19,348 nucleotides of DNA, from the NCBI GenBank assembly GCA_900756725.1, contig CAAELJ010000013.1:1-19348 (forward strand), read 5' to 3'. The notes below the pieces were generated by a model. The model made no database searches, had not been told where the DNA came from, and worked only from the letters and a program-made list of their open reading frames with translations. Origin of the DNA: an uncultured Collinsella sp. Its GTDB lineage: Bacteria; Actinomycetota; Coriobacteriia; Coriobacteriales; Coriobacteriaceae. The position numbers and the translations under genes were made by a program. This document shows positions 7,228 to 12,497 of this stretch, one piece after another. How positions within the stretch are numbered: the stretch's first letter is position 1; the number at the start of each line of letters is the position of its first letter.

Positions 7228-7923
7228 TTATTCGATTATGTAGCCGACGCCCCAGACGTTTTTGATAAAGCGCGGCTTTTGGGCATCATCGCCGATCTTT
7301 TCGCGCAGATGGCGGATGTGCACCATCACCGTATTGTTGGAGCCGGGCATAAAATCCTCGTTCCACACCGCGCGGAACAGGTCACCCACGGCCACCACGC
7401 TGCCACGATGCTCGACCAGATACAGCAAGATGGAATACTCGATGGGTGTGAGGCGCACCGGTGCACCGTCCACCGTCACACAACGAGCATCGCGGTTGAT
7501 CTCGAGGCCATCGAGCTGGATGGTCGGCGATTCGACCGCCTGTGCGCGGCTGCCGTAGCTGGTGTAACGACGGAGTTGAGCATGAACGCGCGCTATGAGC
7601 TCCAGCGGACGGAACGGCTTGACCACGTAATCGTCTGCACCCAGTGAGAGGCCCTCGATCTTATCCTGCTGGGCATCGCGCGCCGTCAGCATAATAACGG
7701 GATAGGTATGGCCAGCGCGGATGGTGCGCAGCAACTCAAAGCCGTCGATATCGGGCAGCATGACGTCCAGCAGCGCCAGATCGAACTCCTGCTCCAAAAT
7801 CGCCTTGGCAGCATCTGCTCCGCTATAGGCAATCTGAACATCAAAGCCCTCTTTTGTAAGGTAGATACCGACCAGGTCGGCGATGGCCTTCTCGTCATCA
7901 ACTACCAAAATGCGCTCATTCAT
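7228..7923 (-). CDS. VanR-like OmpR-family response regulator
   Basis: The 231-aa protein has a full receiver (VVDDEKAIADLVGIYL with Asp9/Asp10, phosphoacceptor Asp53 in LLDVMLPDIDGF, LTARD, and the Lys of YVVKPFRPLELIARV) and a C-terminal winged helix (RLTPIEYSILLYLVEHRG, then NTVMVHIRHLREKIGDD and FIKNVWGVGYIIE). The order YVVKPFRPLEL plus the VWGVGYIIE ending resembles VanR regulators. The ATG at 7923 is preceded by GAGGAG at 5 nt. It is the first gene of the regulator-kinase pair and is transcribed away from dacA; a CATAAT hexamer on the minus strand at 7944-7949 may be its -10. A pair of TTAA motifs 11 bp apart in the divergent region is a candidate binding site for it. VanR identity as such (vancomycin response) is not shown: no vanH, vanA/B or vanX is present. 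Confidence 0.87.
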   Translation of the reverse strand: MNERILVVDDEKAIADLVGIYLTKEGFDVQIAYSGADAAKAILEQEFDLALLDVMLPDIDGFELLRTIRAGHTYPVIMLTARDAQQDKIEGLSLGADDYVVKPFRPLELIARVHAQLRRYTSYGSRAQAVESPTIQLDGLEINRDARCVTVDGAPVRLTPIEYSILLYLVEHRGSVVAVGDLFRAVWNEDFMPGSNNTVMVHIRHLREKIGDDAQKPRFIKNVWGVGYIIE

Positions 7924-7983
7924 GCGTGCTCCTCTCGCGCTCCATTATGCCCGAGGCAGCACGCGCCACACACAACAAGCGCG

Positions 7984-8003
7984 GTCGTTTAAGTCGACCT
8001 TAA
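7984..8003. promoter_or_regulatory. Direct repeat with 11-bp phase between vanR-like gene and dacA
   Basis: The divergent intergenic region contains GTCGTTTAA directly followed by GTCGACCTTAA. The two TTAA cores are 11 bp apart, the half-site spacing usual for OmpR-family regulators. It lies 60-80 bp before the regulator's start and about 75 bp before the likely dacA -10. Candidate only. Confidence 0.3.
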
Positions 8004-8077
8004 GCACCTATGCGTCCGTTCGGGCGCAGACATGGGCCGCGCGCGCCCGCGCACTGATTGTCCGCGCCGGTAAACGA

Positions 8078-8083
8078 TATACT
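8078..8083 (+). promoter_or_regulatory. Probable dacA -10 element
   Basis: TATACT matches the sigma-70 -10 consensus at five of six positions, 39 bp before the chosen GTG start. No good -35 is placed 16-18 bp upstream (TTGTCC is 14 bp away), so the promoter may need an activator. Transcription from here excludes the longer upstream reading frames as the real start. Confidence 0.4.
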
Positions 8084-8122
8084 TTGAACTCTAAAGAGAC
8101 CATCCCGTCGAAAGCGAAATCT

Positions 8123-9463
8123 GTGAAGACCCTTAGTTCTCTTGTAAAGCGCTCCGCGCAACTGACCGCCGGCATTGCCTGCGCTCTCGCCCTTGCTGCC
8201 GGCGTGCCGTCTATCGCCAACGCCCAGGTGCTTACGACTGATATCGTTTGCGGCAAGACCGCCGACGCCCGCGGCATCACGGCCGAGAATCTGCCCGATA
8301 TCGATGCGACCAACGCCATCGTCATGAGCAAGGACGGTTCCGTCTATTACGCCCGAAGTGCCGACGAGCAGGTCAAGATCGCCTCAATTACCAAGGTCAT
8401 GACTGCGATCCTGACCGTCGAGAACTGCAAAATGGACGAGAAGATCACGGTGAGCAATGCTGCCGCCACCGTAGGCAACTCGACCGCCGGCCTGCTCGAA
8501 GGCGACGAGCTCACCGTGGAGCAAGCTCTGCGCGGTCTGATGATCCCCTCGGGCAACGATGCCGCCATCGCGCTTGCCGAGCACGTGGGCAAAAAGATCG
8601 ACCCCAAGACCAAGGACGCCGTGGCCACCTTTGTAAAGGCCATGAACGAGCGCGCTAAAAAGCTCGGCTGCACGGGAACGCTTTTTGAGAATCCGCACGG
8701 TCTGGACTTTGATGAGTGGACCGGCGACATGCACTCTACCGCGCACGATGTAGCCCTGATGATGCAGGAGGCAATGAAGAGCGATACGTTCCGCGAAATC
8801 GTGGCGAGCGATGATTCCTGGATTGAGGTTACGGGCGCCGACGGTTCCGACCATTCTCATTCCATGGATACACACAATGAGCTGCTGGGGCAGGACGGCA
8901 ATATCGGCGGTAAGACCGGCACCACCGACGATGCCGGCTATTGCTTTACGGGAGCCTACAACCGCGATGGCGACGAGACCTACACCGTCGTTTTGAACTC
9001 CAGCACCACCGACCAGCGCTTTGCCGACACGGCCGCCCTTGCCAACTGGTACTACGGCCACAAGGTGACGGTTGCGATCGCCAACACGCAGGAAAAGACC
9101 ACCAACGGCAATCCGCTCATCGCGCGCATTAGCCAGACCGATTGGACGGACAAGACGATCGATGCCACGCTCGCCGACCCCGCAGCTCAGGCAACCGTCT
9201 TTTCGCTTGCTGGAGAGATGACCGAGAAGGTTACCTACGATGACCTTTCGGGCACGGTGCATGTGGGCGACAAGGTGGGCAGCGTGACGCTCAAGCAAGA
9301 CGGCACCAAGATCGCCGTCATGGATTTGGTTGCCGACGAGGAAGACTCGGGGCCGAATCCCATTGAGTGGCTCCTTGTAAAACTCGACCGCTTGGGCCGC
9401 CGCATCGACAACCGCCCACTTACGGCAGAAAGCGAGACCATCGCCAAGGCGCCCGAGGTGTAG
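8123..9463 (+). CDS. dacA: D-alanyl-D-alanine carboxypeptidase, DacA/PBP5 type (peptidase S11)
   Basis: Start set at GTG 8123, which gives a 446-aa preprotein with a clean signal peptide: basic VKTLSSLVKR, hydrophobic core around residues 12-28 and an ANA cleavage site at 32-34. Frame remains open to 7883, but that part has no signal-like features and would run through the divergent promoter and the regulator's start. The penicillin-binding motifs are complete: SxxK as Ser88-Ile-Thr-Lys91, SxN as Ser143-Gly-Asn145 and KTG as Lys264-Thr-Gly266. The enzyme removes the terminal D-Ala from peptidoglycan pentapeptides outside the membrane. A C-terminal beta domain follows, then an amphipathic segment IEWLLVKLDRLGRRI that could attach the protein to the membrane as in PBP5. 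It is divergent from the VanRS-like system, which suggests co-regulation. A terminator follows directly. Confidence 0.93.
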   Translation: MKTLSSLVKRSAQLTAGIACALALAAGVPSIANAQVLTTDIVCGKTADARGITAENLPDIDATNAIVMSKDGSVYYARSADEQVKIASITKVMTAILTVENCKMDEKITVSNAAATVGNSTAGLLEGDELTVEQALRGLMIPSGNDAAIALAEHVGKKIDPKTKDAVATFVKAMNERAKKLGCTGTLFENPHGLDFDEWTGDMHSTAHDVALMMQEAMKSDTFREIVASDDSWIEVTGADGSDHSHSMDTHNELLGQDGNIGGKTGTTDDAGYCFTGAYNRDGDETYTVVLNSSTTDQRFADTAALANWYYGHKVTVAIANTQEKTTNGNPLIARISQTDWTDKTIDATLADPAAQATVFSLAGEMTEKVTYDDLSGTVHVGDKVGSVTLKQDGTKIAVMDLVADEEDSGPNPIEWLLVKLDRLGRRIDNRPLTAESETIAKAPEV

Positions 9464-9491
9464 GGCTGGGGGAACATTACATTTGAGATTG

Positions 9492-9520
9492 GAGAGGCGT
9501 CCAACGGGGCGCCTCTTTTT
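9492..9520 (+). terminator. Rho-independent terminator of dacA
   Basis: AGAGGCG at 9493-9499 pairs with CGCCTCT at 9510-9516 (7 bp, plus one G-U pair), loop of 10 nt, followed by a run of T. It lies 29 bp after the dacA stop codon. Confidence 0.85.
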
Positions 9521-9624
9521 GAATACCTCTTAAACGGGATGCGTCAGAATCACCAAAGCGACATTGCTAGCCGTTTACCTTCGCTGTGTCTTTTCGGACC
9601 TTGAAAACGGGTCCACCGGGCATG

Positions 9625-10776
9625 CTAGTAGATCCTTTCGACCTCCTTGGTCAAGGCCCTGAAAAGATCCCCAGCTGAGGGGTCTGCCCCAGGACACAGC
9701 GATTGCCAGGCACCCGTTTCTCCGATGGTGCCCGCACTCGTCATAACAAGATCGTCGCTCCGCCTGCGAATGGAGACACTAACGGAGCGGCCATTATGGA
9801 ACCCATGGATATCGACTTTATTTATGCGCCCATCAGCTAGATAACTAATCATGACATTGATGCTGTCACCATACTCCGGCAATTCGAAGCCGTGGGAATC
9901 CATCAATAGCTTCACATCCTGATGGTAAATGCGGGCCTCGACGACATTCTTGGGCATTTTCCCCGTCTTTGTTGGAGAGCAAAAGCTGATGCTTGGCTCC
10001 TCTTCGCTCATGCCTCGGTCAAACCTAAGCATGCACGGGCATACCGACTCAATGGTTCGCAAGGCGTCCGCCGCGACCTTTTCCTCGGTAAACATCTCCA
10101 CGTCGATGCCGTTTTCTTCCATATAGGCACGGTTTTTACGTTGAAGCTCTAGCCGAGCCGCAGCCTCCCCATCTCCACGCTGTTCCCAATTTCCGGAGTC
10201 GGCGACATTTCGATCGAATGTAGAATCAACGGAACATGGCGCTTGCTGTTGAGTCGGATCACTGTCGCCGAGACGCCTTAGCTCGGAGCGTCTCATCAGT
10301 AGTGTCACAATATCAAACAGCCAACCAAATCCAAAAAGGCCAAAGGTAAAGAGATATAGAAAGAAGCTACCCCACATCCGTGCATACGCCCTATGAGCGC
10401 CCGACCACCCAAGAAGGAAGCATAGCAAAAGCGCCTTGTTTGCCCTGTCAACCGACGTAATCTCTCGAGTGAGAGATTTCTGTTCAGGCTTCGCCAAAGG
10501 TGTAATTTCATGCGATGAAACAGTAATTGAGGACGTCCTTGACGCCGAGCTCCGAGCGCCTGATTTAGCAACGGCGCGAGCGACATCCCCAACTCCGACG
10601 GTCGTTCTGCTGTATACGGCATTGTAAGCAGCCTTCTTCGGATTTTTGATCCACCCCATGCCCTTCTTACCATAGCCGGGGATTATCGCCCGCCTTACCG
10701 CGCGCTTCGCTCTGCCGGTCGTTCTTGCCTTGAGTGATGTCTTTAGATTCGGCTTACGCAGCCCGACCTTTACCAT
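9625..10776 (-). CDS. TM2-domain membrane protein with basic N-terminus, function unknown
   Basis: The ATG at 10776 has GGAG 8 nt upstream and is chosen over the longer open frame to 10845. The 383-aa protein has three parts. Residues 1-60 are very rich in Lys and Arg (RKPNLKTSLKARTTGRAKR, then YGKKGMGWIKNPKKAAYN); I have a general impression of similar segments in uncharacterised Firmicute and actinobacterial proteins but cannot name the family. Residues 113-160 are a TM2 domain: NKALLLCFLLGWSGAHRAY, a Gly-Ser turn, and FTFGLFGFGWLFDIVTLL, two helices with the G-x-H-R-x-Y motif. Residues about 200-383 form a soluble domain with no motif I recognise, apart from a mixed alpha/beta pattern (VNVMISYLADGRINKVDIHG region). 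Base composition looks less GC-rich than serS or dacA, hinting at later acquisition. It is isolated, next to tRNA-Ser. Confidence 0.75.
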   Translation of the reverse strand: MVKVGLRKPNLKTSLKARTTGRAKRAVRRAIIPGYGKKGMGWIKNPKKAAYNAVYSRTTVGVGDVARAVAKSGARSSASRTSSITVSSHEITPLAKPEQKSLTREITSVDRANKALLLCFLLGWSGAHRAYARMWGSFFLYLFTFGLFGFGWLFDIVTLLMRRSELRRLGDSDPTQQQAPCSVDSTFDRNVADSGNWEQRGDGEAAARLELQRKNRAYMEENGIDVEMFTEEKVAADALRTIESVCPCMLRFDRGMSEEEPSISFCSPTKTGKMPKNVVEARIYHQDVKLLMDSHGFELPEYGDSINVMISYLADGRINKVDIHGFHNGRSVSVSIRRRSDDLVMTSAGTIGETGAWQSLCPGADPSAGDLFRALTKEVERIY

Positions 10777-10912
10777 ATTTCTACTCCATCCCCTCGGAAC
10801 CCCACACCGGGGTGCACGAGCACGCCTGGGTCTCCCCGTTTTCAAGCGCCCCGTGTTTGCCTAATGTTCACGCCCTTTCGGACTCTAATCCCCAGCCGCC
10901 ATTCTTGATAAT

Positions 10913-10938
10913 AAAAAAGGGCCCCAAATGGGACCCTT
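10913..10938 (-). terminator. Terminator after tRNA-Ser
   Basis: On the minus strand AAGGGTCCC pairs with GGGGCCCTT across the 4-nt loop ATTT and is followed by TTTTTTATTAT. The hairpin begins about 15 bp after the tRNA 3' end, ending the tRNA transcript before the TM2 gene. Confidence 0.88.
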
Positions 10939-10952
10939 CTTCAAAGTCATAC

Positions 10953-11043
10953 TGGCGGAGAGCTGGGGATTCGAACCCCAGATGCCCTTTTGGGGCATAC
11001 TCGCTTAGCAGGCGAGCACCTTCGGCCTCTCGGTCAGCTCTCC
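10953..11043 (-). tRNA. tRNA-Ser (anticodon GCU)
   Basis: A complete class II tRNA with encoded CCA. Acceptor arms GGAGAGC (11037-11043) and GCTCTCC (10957-10963) pair perfectly; the anticodon loop reads CTGCTAA between the stems CTCGC and GCGAG; a long variable arm ATGCCC/GGGCAT marks tRNA-Ser; the T-arm is CTGGGGTTCGAATCCCCAG. Anticodon GCU reads AGC and AGU codons. Own promoter and terminator are visible on each side. Confidence 0.97.
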
Positions 11044-11057
11044 GTAACAGCCGTTCT

Positions 11058-11086
11058 ATAGTAACCAAACAGCCGAAGTTGGGCAA
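11058..11086 (-). promoter_or_regulatory. Promoter of tRNA-Ser
   Basis: On the minus strand TTGCCC (11081-11086) and TACTAT (11058-11063) are separated by exactly 17 bp, and the -10 ends 14 bp before the mature tRNA 5' end. Further upstream, two CTCTTTTACC copies (plus strand 11107-11116 and 11118-11127) are repeated with an 11-bp step. Confidence 0.65.
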
Positions 11087-11148
11087 GGGGAATTTTGAGG
11101 CGTTTCCTCTTTTACCTCTCTTTTACCAGTAAACGTCTCAGTCAATCA

Positions 11149-11203
11149 TCTCAATCTGTAACATCTGCAGGCCGTAATCCCCTCCAGATGTTACAGATTG
11201 AGA
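11149..11203. repeat. Perfect 19-bp inverted repeat between ATPase gene and tRNA-Ser
   Basis: TCTCAATCTGTAACATCTG at 11149-11167 is repeated in exact inverse at 11185-11203, with a 17-bp centre that can add three further pairs after one mismatch. There is no T-run on either side, so it is not a typical terminator for the ATPase gene, whose stop is 50 bp away. It may be a terminal-inverted-repeat remnant, an operator, or a structured RNA 3' end. The 209-bp interval 11044-11252 otherwise holds only the tRNA promoter. Confidence 0.8.
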
Positions 11204-11252
11204 CAAAGATACAAGGACGGCCCCAGCGACAGCGCGGACAGCCCATTCTTTA

Positions 11253-12335
11253 TTAGTCCTCTCGAACGGTCTCCAACAGATAATCGCGCATGTACGGAAT
11301 TGCAAACGAAACACAGCCATAGCCCGCGGGCTCAATCAACCCCGCATCGATCAGACGCTTGCGATATGACCCAACTTTGTTCGCCGACAAACCCATCTTC
11401 TTGGCGATATCGCCGTTGGCGATATCGACGCCCTCGCATTGAGCCATCGCCGCGAGATACTGAAACTGCCGTTCCGACACCCTGCGCAGCGCTGGGGCAA
11501 TCACCATAGCATTAAAGCTATCAAGAGCCGCCTGGATACCCTTACGAGCCGCCTCTTCGCTCACACTCTCCGCCCCACTGCGCGCAGCAACCTGCCAAGC
11601 GTAATATCCGACCAGCTGGACCATAAAGGGATAGCCTGCCGAAGCTTTTGTTAATAGCTCAGCGGCACCTTTGTCGAGCTCCTTGCCCGCTCGTCTCATC
11701 GTATCCTCAAACGATCCGCCAACTTCAAAATCGGAAAGCCGAGTAAGTTCAACATGTTTGGCTCGCTGAAGGAACGTCAACGTATCATCCACCACCACGC
11801 CATCTACCGATGTCGGCAGCCCGGCGAAAGCGAAAGCGACATTCGCTCCTTGGCGAATCAAGAGCTGCATCTCATTGCCTAGCTCGCGCATTTCCTCAGT
11901 TGAGGCATCCTGGATCTCGTCGAGCGTAATGAGCAGACCACCGCGCTTCGCAGCATCGTACATCGCCTCGCCCAGATGAGAGGCCGACTTCGACATCTCC
12001 ATGGAGCCAAGGCTGACCCCTAAAATCGATGGGGAAATCGAGATTGATTCAAGACGAACGTTTCGCTGCAGAGCCTCGAGGATTCTATTGCAAAAACCAG
12101 CATTGGAGGCAACGTCAACGACCTCGAATCCTTTTTTGCGTGCAAGGTCACCCAATGCATTAAGGAGCACCGTTTTACCTGTGCCTCGGACGCCCGAGAT
12201 GCGCATGAGTCGATCGGGGGCACCAGGACCATTCTCAAGAGCCTCGGCAAAGTCATCCAAAACAGTGTCCCGTCCGATAAGCTCAGGCGGATTCATGCCC
12301 GCCGTTGGCTTAAAGGGGTTAACAGCTTTCGTCAT
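11253..12335 (-). CDS. ORC/Cdc6-like AAA ATPase with C-terminal winged helix
   Basis: Start at ATG 12335, preceded by GAGGAGGG at 4 nt; a longer frame opening with TTG at 12371 would translate the repeat array and is rejected. In the 360-aa protein, NPFKPTAGMNPPELIGR at residues 6-22 is a typical N-terminal box of AAA_16/ORC1-like ATPases. Walker A is GVRGTGKT (48-55), Walker B LLITLDE (134-140), and AFAFAGLPTS (167-176) occupies the sensor-1 position. The C-terminal 75 residues form a helix-turn-helix/winged helix (GDIAKKMGLSANKVGSYRKR LIDAGLI, split here only for length). The architecture fits an ATP-dependent DNA-binding switch; relatives are widespread single genes of unknown role in Actinobacteria. 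It is monocistronic, with a TTTARCA array upstream and a 19-bp inverted repeat downstream. A role in replication, defence or regulation cannot be decided from sequence. Confidence 0.82.
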   Translation of the reverse strand: MTKAVNPFKPTAGMNPPELIGRDTVLDDFAEALENGPGAPDRLMRISGVRGTGKTVLLNALGDLARKKGFEVVDVASNAGFCNRILEALQRNVRLESISISPSILGVSLGSMEMSKSASHLGEAMYDAAKRGGLLITLDEIQDASTEEMRELGNEMQLLIRQGANVAFAFAGLPTSVDGVVVDDTLTFLQRAKHVELTRLSDFEVGGSFEDTMRRAGKELDKGAAELLTKASAGYPFMVQLVGYYAWQVAARSGAESVSEEAARKGIQAALDSFNAMVIAPALRRVSERQFQYLAAMAQCEGVDIANGDIAKKMGLSANKVGSYRKRLIDAGLIEPAGYGCVSFAIPYMRDYLLETVRED

Positions 12336-12354
12336 TCTGCCCTCCTCTGCTAGT

Positions 12355-12408
12355 TTTAACAACTTTAACAAAGTTTAGCAACTTTAGCAGAGTTTAACAG
12401 TTTTAGCA
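12355..12408. repeat. Phased tandem array of six TTTARCA motifs upstream of the ATPase gene
   Basis: TTTAACA or TTTAGCA starts at 12355, 12364, 12374, 12383, 12393 and 12402, with steps of 9, 10, 9, 10 and 9 bp. This is the same as three 19-bp units, such as TTTAACAACTTTAACAAAG, each holding two half-sites. It ends about 20 bp before the ATPase start, next to its SD, in an AT-rich patch within GC-rich surroundings. The regular near-helical phase suggests cooperative binding of a protein on one DNA face: an autoregulatory operator or an iteron-like site. Confidence 0.85.
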
Positions 12409-12497
12409 GGCTCGGCGGCTTTATGCCTTACCGATCCTGCCGGGTCCTCCCGCCCGCGCCGATACAAATAGCGCAGTGCGGCCCCTCTATATCGCCC

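Noticed and set aside
7883..8122. N-terminal extension of DacA by 80 residues
   Set aside because: It overlaps the regulator's start and the probable promoter, and puts the signal peptide in the middle of the protein.
7228..9463. Vancomycin resistance cluster
   Set aside because: Only regulator, kinase and an ordinary PBP5-type carboxypeptidase are present; no vanH, D-Ala-D-Lac or D-Ala-D-Ser ligase, or vanX.
9595..9613. Hairpin GGACC...GGTCC after the TM2 gene as terminator
   Set aside because: Stem of only five pairs and no T-run on the minus strand.
10734..11132. Plus-strand 132-codon frame over tRNA-Ser
   Set aside because: The peptide GDSNPRCPFGAYSLSRR is the antisense translation of the tRNA; no SD and no family resemblance.
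9625..12335. Integrated element using tRNA-Ser as attachment site
   Set aside because: No second copy of the tRNA-Ser 3' end and no integrase were found in the window; the region is only somewhat different in base composition.
12355..12408. CRISPR array
   Set aside because: The step of 9-10 bp leaves no spacers, and no cas gene is present.
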